A stretch of DNA of 64,000 nt from Flagellimonas aurea. Lineage in GTDB: Bacteria; Bacteroidota; Bacteroidia; Flavobacteriales; Flavobacteriaceae. The stretch is from NCBI RefSeq assembly GCF_017313785.1, contig NZ_JAFLNL010000011.1, positions 60,859 through 124,858 of the forward strand, read 5' to 3'. The notes below the pieces were generated by a model that searched no databases, was not told the DNA's origin, and saw only the letters and a program-made list of their open reading frames with translations. This document shows, one piece after another, positions 1 through 9,034 of this stretch (position 1 is its first letter; the number at the start of each line of letters is the position of its first letter). Made by a program: the position numbers and the translations under genes.

Positions 1-77
1 ATATGATCGGCAAAGAAATTCCCTAAAGTGATTTCCTTATCATCAAAAGATAGGTAGATATGCGCTAAGAAGTTCAT
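1..77 (-). CDS. ACP phosphodiesterase-like protein (AcpH/DUF479), N-terminal fragment
   Basis: Only the first 25 codons are inside the window; the gene continues past the left edge. Reading leftward from the ATG at 77 gives a start resembling AcpH proteins: MNFLAHIYLS, then an acidic stretch and GNFFADH. Known members carry this N-terminal Asn-Phe-Leu-Ala-His with a following Gly-Asn-...-Ala-Asp metal-binding pattern and act on the phosphopantetheine arm of acyl carrier protein; Bacteroidota homologues are common but little tested. It is divergent from glmM, with about 90 bases between the two starts. The assignment rests on this short N-terminus alone. Confidence 0.6.
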   Translation of the reverse strand, partial: MNFLAHIYLSFDDKEITLGNFFADH

Positions 78-168
78 CGGGGCAAAGTCCTTTTCTGTCG
101 AAATTTACAAATTCAAAACATGGAATCGACCAAGCCCAGTTATATTTGCAAAAACTTTTTTAACAATT

Positions 169-1557
169 ATGACACTGATCAAATCAATTTCTGGAATACG
201 AGGCACTATCGGAGGCCAAACTAACAACAACTTAACACCTGTTGATGCGGTTAAATTTGCCGCGGCTTATGGCACATGGTTAAAATCGTATTCCGGTACG
301 GATGATTTGAAAGTCGTAATTGGACGTGACGCTAGATTATCTGGAGAGATGATCCAAAATTTAGTGGTCTCTACCTTGGTTGGTCTTGGAATCGATGTGA
401 TTGATTTGGGATTGTCCACCACACCGACCGTGGAAATTGCGGTTCCTTTGGAAAAAGCAGATGGTGGTATCATTCTAACGGCCAGTCATAATCCCAAACA
501 ATGGAATGCATTAAAACTGCTGAATGAAAAAGGCGAGTTTTTGGATGCGGAGCAAGGTGCTAAGATTTTAGCCTTGGCGGAGAAAGAGGATTTTGAGTTT
601 GCCGAGGTGGATGATTTGGGGGAGATCATTAAAAATGATTCCTATATCGACATCCATATTGATGAAGTGTTGGAATTGTCCTTGGTAGATGCGGATACCA
701 TTAAAAAAGCAGGTTTCAAAGTTGTTGTTGATGGTGTTAATTCCACGGGAGGTATTGCCATTCCCAAGCTGCTTGAAGAATTGGGGGTGGAAGTCGTAAA
801 ACTCTATTGCGACCCAACAGGACATTTTCCTCATAATCCAGAACCTTTAAAGGAACATTTGGGCGATATCTGTAAAAAAGTTGTGGAAGAAAAAGCTGAT
901 TTTGGTATTGTGGTGGACCCAGATGTGGACCGTTTGGCTTTTATCAGCAACGATGGGCAAATGTTTGGAGAAGAATACACTTTAGTGGCCTGCGCCGATT
1001 ATGTGCTGTCCAAAACCAAAGGAAATACGGTTTCTAACCTATCATCTTCAAGAGCATTGCGCGATGTTACCGAAAAACACGGTGGGACTTATGAAGCTGC
1101 AGCGGTTGGAGAGGTGAACGTGGTGACCAAAATGAAAGAAAACAACGCCATCATTGGTGGGGAAGGAAATGGTGGGATTATCTATCCAGAGAGCCATTAC
1201 GGTAGGGACGCATTGGTGGGTACTGCCTTATTCTTGATGCTGATGGCGGAAAGAGGAGGAACGGTTGCGGAACTGAGAGCTAGCTACCCAAGCTATTTCA
1301 TGAGCAAAAAGAAAATCGAACTCACCGCTGATCTTAATGTGGATGCTCTTTTGGAAGCCATGCACCACAAATACAAAGATGAGGAGGTGTCGACCATTGA
1401 TGGTGTGAAGATTGACTTCCCAGAAAATTGGGTACATCTTAGAAAATCTAATACGGAGCCCATTATCCGAATTTACACCGAGGCTAAATCTCAGAAAGAA
1501 GCCGATGATTTGGCGGATAGAATCATAAGTGAAATCAAAGAAGCAGCGGGACTTTAA
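169..1557 (+). CDS. glmM: Phosphoglucosamine mutase (phosphohexomutase family)
   Basis: A 462-residue alpha-D-phosphohexomutase with all four signature sites: the phosphoserine loop TASHNP (Ser106), the metal loop DPDVDRL (Asp250, 252, 254), the sugar loop GGEGNGG (about 330-336) and the phosphate-binding RKSNTEPIIRI (425-435). Family members interconvert glucosamine-6-P and glucosamine-1-P, feeding UDP-GlcNAc for peptidoglycan and lipid A. Length is normal for GlmM, slightly long for the Bacteroidota form. A phosphomannomutase/phosphoglucomutase specificity cannot be excluded from the motifs alone. The stop overlaps the stop of the convergent acyltransferase gene by 4 bases, so there is no room for a terminator between them. 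Confidence 0.88.
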   Translation: MTLIKSISGIRGTIGGQTNNNLTPVDAVKFAAAYGTWLKSYSGTDDLKVVIGRDARLSGEMIQNLVVSTLVGLGIDVIDLGLSTTPTVEIAVPLEKADGGIILTASHNPKQWNALKLLNEKGEFLDAEQGAKILALAEKEDFEFAEVDDLGEIIKNDSYIDIHIDEVLELSLVDADTIKKAGFKVVVDGVNSTGGIAIPKLLEELGVEVVKLYCDPTGHFPHNPEPLKEHLGDICKKVVEEKADFGIVVDPDVDRLAFISNDGQMFGEEYTLVACADYVLSKTKGNTVSNLSSSRALRDVTEKHGGTYEAAAVGEVNVVTKMKENNAIIGGEGNGGIIYPESHYGRDALVGTALFLMLMAERGGTVAELRASYPSYFMSKKKIELTADLNVDALLEAMHHKYKDEEVSTIDGVKIDFPENWVHLRKSNTEPIIRIYTEAKSQKEADDLADRIISEIKEAAGL

Positions 1558-2471
1558 GCGTTACTTGATTCTGCTGGTTCTTGTTGAAACTCTTTTGGAA
1601 CTTTGTCCTTGTGTTTCCAACGTTTGTGTGTCCAGAAATAATATTCGGGAGCTTCCCTGATGGATTTTTCCGTTTCCCGCAGAAAGGCATCCGTTATACC
1701 GTAATCAGGAACTTCGCGGGGATTTTCAGTGAGGATTTTAAAGGTACCTTCGTAATATCCCCTTTTTAGTTTTTTAACCTTAAGGTAAACTGGTACAAAG
1801 TTGTTCGTTTTGCAGATTTCTTCGCCACCAACGTGAGCGGGAACCACTATACCCATAAAGTCGGTCCAATATTTGGCCCTGCCCACCATAGGGGACTGGT
1901 CGCTGATGATGCCTACCATCATCAGATCTTTACTTTTCCTTGCGGCTTCCAGTATTTTTCTGGATTCTCTAGTGGATATTAGTTCGGTATTGTATTTGCC
2001 CCGTATGTCCCTTACTAACTTATCAAAATATTTGTTTTCCACTTTTTGATATATACCGTATCCTTTGGATATTATTTGAAGGTTTAAGGACAACACCCAC
2101 TCCCAGCTTGCGTAATGGGGAAGCATCAGCATAGTATTGATGCCTTTTTTCTCAAGGTCGTTGAGCATTTTCATATTGGTTACGGTAAACCTTTCTTGGA
2201 TTTCTTTTTTGCTCATGCCCATGGTCTTCATCATCTCTAAAAAGATGTCGCACATGTGCCTGAAGAATTTTTTTTCTATCAATAATCGCTCCTCCTTGGT
2301 TTTTTCGGGAAAAACGAGGGCCAAGTTATTCCGTACTACTTTTTTACGGTATCCGATGATATGGTATAAAAGCACATAAACACCATCCGAAATAAAATAA
2401 ATGACTTTAAAGGGAAGTCTGGAAATCAACCAGAGCAAAGGATAAACAAGGATATAAACTACCAGCTGCAT
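1554..2471 (-). CDS. Lysophospholipid/lipid A acyltransferase family protein (LpxL/HtrB-like)
   Basis: A 305-residue membrane-anchored acyltransferase. The N-terminus holds a hydrophobic segment (about 3-37), followed by the usual VRNNLALVFPEK stretch and the catalytic HX4E motif (His119-Glu124, in LPHYASWEW). Family members of this size add a secondary acyl chain to lipid A on the inner face of the cytoplasmic membrane; Bacteroidota usually have one or two copies whose acceptor is not known individually. It sits convergent to glmM, which supplies the same envelope precursor pathway, although the two are on opposite strands and are not co-transcribed. Confidence 0.82.
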   Translation of the reverse strand: MQLVVYILVYPLLWLISRLPFKVIYFISDGVYVLLYHIIGYRKKVVRNNLALVFPEKTKEERLLIEKKFFRHMCDIFLEMMKTMGMSKKEIQERFTVTNMKMLNDLEKKGINTMLMLPHYASWEWVLSLNLQIISKGYGIYQKVENKYFDKLVRDIRGKYNTELISTRESRKILEAARKSKDLMMVGIISDQSPMVGRAKYWTDFMGIVVPAHVGGEEICKTNNFVPVYLKVKKLKRGYYEGTFKILTENPREVPDYGITDAFLRETEKSIREAPEYYFWTHKRWKHKDKVPKEFQQEPAESSNA

Positions 2472-2480
2472 AGACTATTC

Positions 2481-2505
2481 TTGTCTGCAAATATAGCTAT
2501 ATTTG
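2481..2505 (+). promoter_or_regulatory. Candidate Bacteroidota-type promoter for the rhomboid gene
   Basis: TATATTTG at 2498-2505 matches the Bacteroidota -7 consensus TAnnTTTG and lies 20 bases before the ATG at 2525. A TTG at 2481-2483 could be the -33 element, but the spacing of 14 bases is shorter than usual, so only the -7 box is convincing. Confidence 0.35.
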
Positions 2506-2524
2506 AACCCAAACCTTTATTTAC

Positions 2525-3175
2525 ATGCTCAATTTACATATCGCTACCATTGCTATTATGGCCGCCAATGTTCTGGTTTCCCTTCGCGGATTCAACAATA
2601 ACACATTCTTTGATAGATATAAATTCAGTATCAGTGCCATACAAGCGGGACAAAAGGAACGAATGTTGACTTCTGGTTTTTTACATGTTGACATTTCCCA
2701 CTTGTTCTTGAACATGTTTACCCTATACTTTTTCGCTCCTGTGGTGATAAGTTGGTTCGGCTCCATAAAATTTTTGATTATTTATTTGGTGAGTTTGATT
2801 GCAGGAAGTCTCTTGGCCCTGGTTTTTCATAAAGATGAGCCATATTATAGTGCTGTGGGAGCTAGTGGAGCAGTAATGGGCGTTCTCTATGCGGCCATAT
2901 TATTGAATCCGGATATGCAATTGGGTATTATGTTTATCCCGATTCCGTTACCGGCCTATGTGTTGGGTATCGCTTATTTATTGTATTCCATTTGGGGCAT
3001 GAAGAGTCGCATGGGAAACATTGGCCATACCGCCCACTTTGGTGGTGCTATAGGCGGGTATGCTACCACATTATTGTTTATGCCAGGGTTGTTTGTAACG
3101 GATACTTTGATTGTGATTTTGCTCGCCATTCCTATAATCGTTCTTTTTGTGTTGGATAAAATGGGCAAACTATAG
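2525..3175 (+). CDS. Rhomboid-family intramembrane serine protease
   Basis: A 216-residue polytopic protein with the rhomboid active site: HVDISHLFLNM (His54, His59, Asn63) in the second helix region, GASG with nucleophile Ser114, and catalytic His171 in AHFGG. About six membrane helices are visible, the basic rhomboid core without extra domains. Rhomboids cleave membrane proteins within or next to their transmembrane helix; the substrate here is unknown. Three hydrophobic stretches around 118-160 are long and Leu/Ile/Pro-rich. The ATG at 2525 gives the expected short N-terminus and sits just after a candidate promoter. Convergent with the TlpA-like gene, separated by a shared terminator. Confidence 0.88.
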   Translation: MLNLHIATIAIMAANVLVSLRGFNNNTFFDRYKFSISAIQAGQKERMLTSGFLHVDISHLFLNMFTLYFFAPVVISWFGSIKFLIIYLVSLIAGSLLALVFHKDEPYYSAVGASGAVMGVLYAAILLNPDMQLGIMFIPIPLPAYVLGIAYLLYSIWGMKSRMGNIGHTAHFGGAIGGYATTLLFMPGLFVTDTLIVILLAIPIIVLFVLDKMGKL

Positions 3176-3181
3176 GGCAAT

Positions 3182-3214
3182 AAAAAAGGCCTTGAAACCA
3201 TCAAGACCTTTTTT
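3182..3214. terminator. Bidirectional intrinsic terminator
   Basis: Inverted repeat aaaaaagg-c-cttga / tcaag-a-cctttttt with a 5-base loop and one C/A mismatch; it is A-rich on the left and T-rich on the right, so it can serve the rhomboid gene on the plus strand and the convergent TlpA-like gene on the minus strand. Confidence 0.7.
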
Positions 3215-3235
3215 CATTAAAATATATTTTACTGT

Positions 3236-4357
3236 TTAGCTCTTTCCAAGTATTTCGGCTACTTTTTCCTCTAACGCTGGCCCCCTTAAGTCTCGTGCTA
3301 CAATAACGCCGTTTTCATCCAATAAGAATGCGGCAGGTATTGCGTTGATATTGTATAGGCGAGCAATTGGGTCTTGGAAACGTTGTAGGTTGGAAATATG
3401 GTTCCATTCCAATCCATCGGATGCAATGGCATTTTTCCATAAATCTTCTTTGTTGTCCAAAGAAACGCCCAATACGTCAAAACCTTTGTCGTGGTATTTT
3501 TTGTAAACCGATACAATGTTCGGGTTCTCGGCACGACAAGGTCTGCACCAACCGGCCCAAAAATCTACCAACGTAAGTTTTGCGTTGCTGGTCACATCGC
3601 TAAGAGCCAACATCTCACCAGATGGGGTAGGGGCCGAGAAATCTGGGGCAACCGCCCCGATTTCGGTCGACTTTAAATTCTCTAATTGCTCCGCAATCTT
3701 CTTCGCTGGTTCCGTTTGCTTCATTTCAGGGGTAAGACCCTCAAACATTGATTTGATTTCATCAACAGGTACTGCTTTTGTGGCCAAAAGATTACCGATA
3801 ACCAATACGGAAACAAATGCATTCGGATTGTTTTTTGCAAAATCGATATTAAAGTTCTTGGCATCTTCTTGGAATTCGATGAATTCTTCACGCAGAGCGG
3901 TAACTGTGGCCGTATCTTGTTGCTGGGCTGCCATTCGCATATCGTTTTGCATAGACCTTGCTCTTTCGGACAGTTGGCGGGATTTTTCCAAAAAGTCCAT
4001 GAACAACTCATTTTGCTGCGTACCCTTTAATTTCGCATGGTCAATACTATCTTTGGGGAACTCCACTTCAATGGTGCCATTTTCAATGATTACGGGAACA
4101 TTTCCACGAACTTTATCCACAAATAAATAGTGCATTTTAGGTTCGGACTGACTTCCACTAAAACTGAACAGTCCGTTCTCTACGGTTGTAGTGTCTATAT
4201 CAATCAATTGATTGATGGAATCTGTGGTTTTTAAAAATATTTGGGTGCCATTTTCGGGCTCACCGGTAATGGTACCGCTCAATGTGTAACCTTTAGGGTC
4301 TGAATTACATGATGATAAAAACAAAATTCCCAAGGATATTGCTAAAAGTCTTTTCAT
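3236..4357 (-). CDS. TlpA-family thioredoxin-like lipoprotein with N-terminal DUF4369
   Basis: A 373-residue exported protein. The leader ends in LFLSSC (Cys17), a lipoprotein signal. Residues about 23-115 resemble DUF4369, followed by a charged helical linker (115-230) and a thioredoxin fold from about 233 with redox motif WCRPC (Cys271, Cys274). This architecture is very common in Bacteroidota and is thought to reduce or isomerise disulfides at the periplasmic side of an envelope membrane; partners are usually unknown. The CRPC active site differs from the classic CGPC/CEPC. No cytochrome-maturation genes are adjacent, so a general thiol role is as likely as a dedicated one. Confidence 0.85.
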   Translation of the reverse strand: MKRLLAISLGILFLSSCNSDPKGYTLSGTITGEPENGTQIFLKTTDSINQLIDIDTTTVENGLFSFSGSQSEPKMHYLFVDKVRGNVPVIIENGTIEVEFPKDSIDHAKLKGTQQNELFMDFLEKSRQLSERARSMQNDMRMAAQQQDTATVTALREEFIEFQEDAKNFNIDFAKNNPNAFVSVLVIGNLLATKAVPVDEIKSMFEGLTPEMKQTEPAKKIAEQLENLKSTEIGAVAPDFSAPTPSGEMLALSDVTSNAKLTLVDFWAGWCRPCRAENPNIVSVYKKYHDKGFDVLGVSLDNKEDLWKNAIASDGLEWNHISNLQRFQDPIARLYNINAIPAAFLLDENGVIVARDLRGPALEEKVAEILGKS

Positions 4358-4400
4358 TTCAGAATGTTTAAGTTGCTAAGGTATTCAATGTTTATGGCAA

Positions 4401-4438
4401 AAAAAAACCCTTGGCTTTTATTGGCCAAGGGTTTTTTT
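4401..4438. terminator. Strong bidirectional intrinsic terminator
   Basis: Perfect 15-bp inverted repeat (4401-4415 and 4424-4438) with an 8-base loop; the core is CCCTTGGC/GCCAAGGG flanked by A7 and T7. It lies immediately downstream of the outer-membrane protein gene (minus strand) and upstream of the TlpA-like gene. Confidence 0.85.
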
Positions 4439-4452
4439 ACATGTGTTCTATA

Positions 4453-4944
4453 TTAAAATTGATATCTAATACCTAATGCAATATCAAAATCAAAATCATT
4501 ATCGAAGCCATCGTAGCCCACAAGCCCGACTTCAGGTCTAAAGTCCAATGATAACAGTAAAGGGATATTGAAATTGTATTCAATACCAATATCACCGGCT
4601 CCAAAAATGAATAGTCCTTCATCGTCGTCAAAAATGGGATCTTCAAAGTCAACGCTTCCCAATCCACCACCGGCACCAACGTACCAGTTAAAATTACCGT
4701 CTAAAGGAAATACCCATTGGTAAAGTCCGGCAAGTTTAAAGGCGTCGAAGTTTCTGTTGTCCCTCCAGCCTAGGTCAACTTCCAACCTGTTATTGGCTCC
4801 AAGAGCATTTTGGTACGAAATTTCGGCCCCAAAGCCATCGCTGTCTCCCAATCGTAGCCCCAAGGCATGTTCGGAAATACTTTGAGCGCTTACGCTAGCT
4901 GTTGCAAATAACATAACAGCGGCAAATAATGTGGTAATCTTCAT
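4453..4944 (-). CDS. Small outer-membrane beta-barrel-like protein
   Basis: The ATG at 4944 is chosen over an open frame that extends upstream, because it begins a clean signal peptide, MKITTLFAAVMLFATASVSAQ, giving 163 residues. The mature part alternates hydrophobic and polar residues and contains repeated acidic/Gly-rich turns (GDSDGFGAEI, WRDNRNFD, YDGFDNDFDFD), and the C-terminus is the barrel-like ALGIRYQF ending in Phe. This suits an eight-strand outer-membrane barrel of the kind often annotated as a hypothetical or porin-family protein. Function is unknown. Divergent from the FAD/Fe-S dehydrogenase gene. Confidence 0.72.
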   Translation of the reverse strand: MKITTLFAAVMLFATASVSAQSISEHALGLRLGDSDGFGAEISYQNALGANNRLEVDLGWRDNRNFDAFKLAGLYQWVFPLDGNFNWYVGAGGGLGSVDFEDPIFDDDEGLFIFGAGDIGIEYNFNIPLLLSLDFRPEVGLVGYDGFDNDFDFDIALGIRYQF

Positions 4945-5033
4945 GAGTTTCTCTTTTAAGTTAAAAATTAGAGATAGTTTTGTGTTAGATTTACGTTTGA
5001 AAAACCGTTTTAGTTCCCAAAAAGTATTCCAAA

Positions 5034-7949
5034 TTGAATAAAAATTTGTTAAAAGACCTTTCTGCACATCTGAAAGGTGAGTTGTTGTTCGACGATTTGA
5101 GCAAAGCGATTTATGCCACGGATGCTTCTGTATATCGTAAATTGCCAATAGCAGTTGCATATCCAAAACATACAGAAGACCTTAAGATTTTGTTGGGTTT
5201 TGCCGGCAAAAATAAAGTTGGGTTAATACCTCGAACCGCTGGAACTTCTTTGGCAGGACAATGTGTTGGTGAAGGGATTGTGGTGGATGTCAGTCGTTAT
5301 TTTACCAAAATTGTCAGTTTGGACAAGGATAAAAAGCAGGTTACCGTTCAGCCTGGGGTGGTCCGCGATGAACTCAATCAGTATTTAAAACCATTTGGTC
5401 TCTTTTTTGGCCCCAATACCTCCACATCCAACCGTTGTATGATCGGTGGAATGGTAGGAAATAATTCATCCGGGACAACTTCTATTCAATATGGGGTCAC
5501 TAGGGACAAGATTATCTCCATGCAATGCGTTTTGTCCGATGGCAGTGACGCATTTTTCTCGGATATTTCCAAAGAAGAATTTGAAAAGAAGAAGGAAGGA
5601 AGCTCCTTGGAAGCAACAATCTATAGAAAACTTTACGAAGAACTTTCCAATCCAGACATACAGAACAACATTAAAGAGGAGTTCCCAAAACCTAGCATTC
5701 ACAGAAGAAATACAGGCTACGCAGTAGATGAATTGTTGCATAACAATGTTTTTGGAGAGAATACAGCCGATTTTAATCTGTGCAAGTTGTTGTCCGGAAG
5801 CGAAGGAACGTTGGCATTTACTACCGAGATAACTCTGCAACTAGATGATTTGCCGCCCCAGTTTGCGGCAATGGTGGCAACCCATTACATGACCTTAGAA
5901 GATTGTTTGACCGATGTGGCCCCTGTAATGCAGCACAATCTGCATTTGTGCGAGATGATGGACAAGGTAATATTGGATTGCACCAAGAACAATAGGGCGC
6001 AACTGGCCAACCGTTTTTTTGTGGAAGGTGACCCCGCCGGAATTTTGATGCTGGAGGTTAAAGCGGATACCGAGGAAGACCTTGAAAAACGATTGAGGTC
6101 ACTGTTAAAAACTATAGAAAAGTCTGGTTTAAGCTACGCCAATCCAATTTTATATGGAGACGACATAAACAAGGCCATAGAACTGCGTAAAGCAGGCCTT
6201 GGTCTTTTGGGTAATATGGTCGGAGATAAAAAAGCGGTGGCTTGTATAGAGGATACCGCCGTGGCGCTGGAAGACCTGAAAGATTTTATAGCGGAATTCT
6301 CTTTAATTATGAAAGGCTACAACCAAGATGCGGTTTACTATGCCCACGCCGGTGCAGGTGAACTCCATTTAAGGCCTATATTGAATCTTAAGAAATCCGA
6401 GGATGTAGTGCTTTTCCGAAGTATTACCACAGATGTGGCCAAATTGACTAAAAAATATAACGGTAGTTTTAGCGGGGAACACGGGGATGGAATTGTTCGT
6501 GCAGAATTTATTCCATTAATGATAGGAGAGGCGAATTATGAGCTACTGAAAAGAGTAAAGGCCCTTTTTGACCCTAACTCGATTCTAAATCCTGGGAAAA
6601 TCGTGGACGCCTATCCTATGGACGAATCACTTCGTTATGAAATCGATAGGAAGGAACCCGAAGTGAAGACCGTAATGGACTTCTCCGATAGTGAAGGAAT
6701 TTTAAAAGCCGCTGAAAAATGTAATGGTAGTGGTGACTGTAGAAAAAGTCACCATATGAACGGGGGTATGTGCCCAAGTTACCAAGCTACCAAAGATGAG
6801 AAAGACACTACTCGGGCCAGGGCCAACGCGTTACGGGAATTTTTAACGAACTCGGACAAAACCAATAGGTTCGACCATGAGGAGCTCAAATCTGCATTCG
6901 ACCTTTGTTTGAGCTGTAAGGCCTGTGCCAGCGAATGCCCCAGTAACGTGGATGTTTCGGCTTTAAAAGCTGAATTCCTGTACAACTATCAAGAAGCCAA
7001 CGGATACTCGCTACGTAGTAAATTATTCGCTCACAACACCCAATTAAACGCCTTGGGTAGTAAGGTTTCGGGTATAACCAACTGGATGTACGAGTCCAAA
7101 GTTATGGGTGGTATGCTCAAAAAGGCTGTTGGCGTGGCTCCTGAAAGAAATTTGCCCAAAGTAGGTCGTTTCAACTTTGAAGAGCATCTTAAAGCTAACC
7201 TTGGCCAGCTAAAGGAAGTTTCCAAACGACCTGTTGTTCTCTATATTGATGAGTTCGTTAAGTATTTGGATATTCAAGTTGGTAAAGATGCCATCGAACT
7301 TTTGTGCAAGCTCGGTTACGATGTGGAACTGTTCTATGGAGAAAGTGGCAGGACCTATTTATCCAAAGGATTTTTGAAACAGGCCAAAAAGTTGGTGCAG
7401 AAGAATATGGAAAACCTAAAGGATATTTTGGGTGCCGGGACACCCATTGTGGGGCTAGAGCCTTCGGCCATTCTTTCTTTTAGGGACGAATACCAGCGTT
7501 TGCACGATGATAAGGGACAATTAAAAAAGTTGTCCTCACAATCATTTTTGATCGAGGAATTTTTGGCTGCTGAGATTGTGGCAGGAGAGATTTCTTCAGA
7601 TAGCTTTACCGAAGAGGAAAAGACCATCAAAATTCATGGACATTGCCATCAGAAAGCACTGAGCAATCAAAAAGTGACGTTTGATATCCTGAATCTACCG
7701 AAAAACTACAAAGTGACCATCATCCCATCAGGCTGCTGTGGTATGGCGGGTTCGTTCGGGTACGAGAAGGAACATTATGAGGTCAGTATGCAGGTTGGCG
7801 GGTTAAAACTGTTCCCTGCGGTGAAGAAGAGTTCAGAGGATACGTTGATCGCGGCGAATGGAACCAGTTGTAGGCATCAAATAAAAGATGGGACGAAAAG
7901 GGAGGCGCAACACCCCGTTTCAATCTTGAGACAGGCCCTTGTCATCTAA
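5034..7949 (+). CDS. FAD-binding and (Fe-S)-binding oxidoreductase (GlcD-GlcF-type fusion, D-lactate/glycolate dehydrogenase-like)
   Basis: A 971-residue fusion. Residues about 25-270 form the PCMH-type FAD domain (PRTAGTSLAGQ, FGPNTSTSNR, GNNSSGTTS); about 280-535 the FAD-oxidase C-terminal domain (AHAGAGELHLRP, SGEHGDG). Two Cys clusters follow at about 562-580 and at 623-634 (CLSCKACASECP), typical of two [4Fe-4S] sites, and then CCG-type sequences near 860-900 (HGHCHQ, SGCCGM). Such fusions oxidise 2-hydroxyacids, most often D-lactate, and pass electrons to the quinone pool at the membrane. The frame starts with TTG at 5034; no nearby ATG gives the conserved beginning. The last 30 bases overlap the convergent phosphoesterase gene. 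Confidence 0.85.
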   Translation: MNKNLLKDLSAHLKGELLFDDLSKAIYATDASVYRKLPIAVAYPKHTEDLKILLGFAGKNKVGLIPRTAGTSLAGQCVGEGIVVDVSRYFTKIVSLDKDKKQVTVQPGVVRDELNQYLKPFGLFFGPNTSTSNRCMIGGMVGNNSSGTTSIQYGVTRDKIISMQCVLSDGSDAFFSDISKEEFEKKKEGSSLEATIYRKLYEELSNPDIQNNIKEEFPKPSIHRRNTGYAVDELLHNNVFGENTADFNLCKLLSGSEGTLAFTTEITLQLDDLPPQFAAMVATHYMTLEDCLTDVAPVMQHNLHLCEMMDKVILDCTKNNRAQLANRFFVEGDPAGILMLEVKADTEEDLEKRLRSLLKTIEKSGLSYANPILYGDDINKAIELRKAGLGLLGNMVGDKKAVACIEDTAVALEDLKDFIAEFSLIMKGYNQDAVYYAHAGAGELHLRPILNLKKSEDVVLFRSITTDVAKLTKKYNGSFSGEHGDGIVRAEFIPLMIGEANYELLKRVKALFDPNSILNPGKIVDAYPMDESLRYEIDRKEPEVKTVMDFSDSEGILKAAEKCNGSGDCRKSHHMNGGMCPSYQATKDEKDTTRARANALREFLTNSDKTNRFDHEELKSAFDLCLSCKACASECPSNVDVSALKAEFLYNYQEANGYSLRSKLFAHNTQLNALGSKVSGITNWMYESKVMGGMLKKAVGVAPERNLPKVGRFNFEEHLKANLGQLKEVSKRPVVLYIDEFVKYLDIQVGKDAIELLCKLGYDVELFYGESGRTYLSKGFLKQAKKLVQKNMENLKDILGAGTPIVGLEPSAILSFRDEYQRLHDDKGQLKKLSSQSFLIEEFLAAEIVAGEISSDSFTEEEKTIKIHGHCHQKALSNQKVTFDILNLPKNYKVTIIPSGCCGMAGSFGYEKEHYEVSMQVGGLKLFPAVKKSSEDTLIAANGTSCRHQIKDGTKREAQHPVSILRQALVI

Positions 7950-8897
7950 GAAATCAGTCTCTATATTCTCTTCTTTCTTTTCGCTCAGGTGTTCTTCCGT
8001 GACATCTTGAATATTCACTTCCTTGTCGGTAATGGAAGCGATAAGGTCGTTCATGTCCATTTCCTTGAGGTCCTCATCCATAAAAAATGGGGAAAGCCTA
8101 TCATGGTTGTAATGGTAAATCTTCCATCGTTTGAAAGAGTATTCAAGTGCGGTCAAGTTTTCCACCCAATCTCCTGAATTTAGATAGGTGCAACTACCAT
8201 ATTTATTCTCGTACACTTCTTTTTTAGGTTGATGGATATGGCCGCACACCACATAATCATACTCATTTTCTATAGCAAGATCTGCTGCGGTTTTTTCAAA
8301 GTTGTTGATGTATTTGACGGCTCCCTTGACGCTATTTTTGATTTTTTTTGACAAGGAATATTTTTCGCGGCCCATTTTTGCCAAGCACCAGTTCAAGAAG
8401 CTATTGATCAAAATAAGAAGGTCGTAGCCATAGCCGCCCAACTTGGCCAGCCATTTTGCATTTTGAATAGAAACATCGAATACATCCCCATGGAAAATCC
8501 ACGCTTTTTTGCCATCTAAATTGAGTACCAACTTATCCATCACCTTAAAATTACCCATTGAAGTGTTACTGAACTTACGGAGCATTTCATCATGATTACC
8601 AGTGATATAGTAAACTTCAACACCCTTGGATGCCATTCCTATGATCTTCCTGAGCACCTTAAGGTGGGAAGGAGGGAAATAACGTTTGCTAAACTGCCAA
8701 ATATCAATGATATCCCCGTTCAAAATCAGCTTCTTCGGCTGTATGCTATTGAGATATGTTATGAGTTCATCGGCATGGCAGCCATAGGTTCCCAGGTGAA
8801 CATCTGAGATAACCGCCAATTCTATCTTCCTTTTTTTCAATTGTATAGGGTTTAGTACAAAATAAAACGGTAGGAATAAAATAGAAATCAAATCCAA
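7920..8897 (-). CDS. Calcineurin-like metallophosphoesterase (UDP-2,3-diacylglucosamine diphosphatase/LpxH-like)
   Basis: The five metallophosphatase motifs are all present: DVHLG, NGDIID, GNHDE, HGD and GHIHQPK. The wording of these motifs and the overall length (325 residues) resemble the Bacteroidota UDP-2,3-diacylglucosamine hydrolase family, which makes lipid X in the lipid A pathway at the membrane. The C-terminal 40 residues are acidic and low in complexity. The ATG at 8897 yields an unusual hydrophobic extension; a TTG at 8840 would begin directly at LKKRKIELAV, the usual family start, and may be the true initiation site (306 residues). The 3' end overlaps the dehydrogenase gene by 30 bases. 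Confidence 0.75.
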   Translation of the reverse strand: MDLISILFLPFYFVLNPIQLKKRKIELAVISDVHLGTYGCHADELITYLNSIQPKKLILNGDIIDIWQFSKRYFPPSHLKVLRKIIGMASKGVEVYYITGNHDEMLRKFSNTSMGNFKVMDKLVLNLDGKKAWIFHGDVFDVSIQNAKWLAKLGGYGYDLLILINSFLNWCLAKMGREKYSLSKKIKNSVKGAVKYINNFEKTAADLAIENEYDYVVCGHIHQPKKEVYENKYGSCTYLNSGDWVENLTALEYSFKRWKIYHYNHDRLSPFFMDEDLKEMDMNDLIASITDKEVNIQDVTEEHLSEKKEENIETDFLDDKGLSQD

Positions 8898-8980
8898 ATC
8901 ATTAATTCATGAGGATATTGTTAAAATAATATCACCTTAAGATGAATTATGTTACAATAACATTAAGTCAAACCCCTGTT

Positions 8981-9010
8981 TTTGAATTAGCTTTGTAACA
9001 TCTACCTTTG
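8981..9010 (+). promoter_or_regulatory. Candidate Bacteroidota promoter for aroC
   Basis: TTTG at 8981-8984 and TACCTTTG at 9003-9010 match the -33 and -7 elements of Bacteroidota sigma-ABfr promoters (TTTG / TAnnTTTG), separated by 18 bases, and the -7 box ends 24 bases before the aroC ATG. Confidence 0.5.
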
Positions 9011-9034
9011 ATGGCGATATAATTTTTATACCGA

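Noticed and set aside
3516..4130. 204-codon plus-strand frame
   Set aside because: Shadow of the TlpA-like gene, whose motifs and signal peptide are clear on the other strand.
4992..4999. TACGTTTG as promoter -7 box for the dehydrogenase gene
   Set aside because: It matches the consensus, but no TTG lies at a proper -33 distance (the nearest is 9 bases away), so it is not listed as a promoter.
4945..5166. N-terminal extension of the small outer-membrane protein
   Set aside because: It would add 74 residues before a perfect signal peptide and overlap the start of the divergent dehydrogenase gene.
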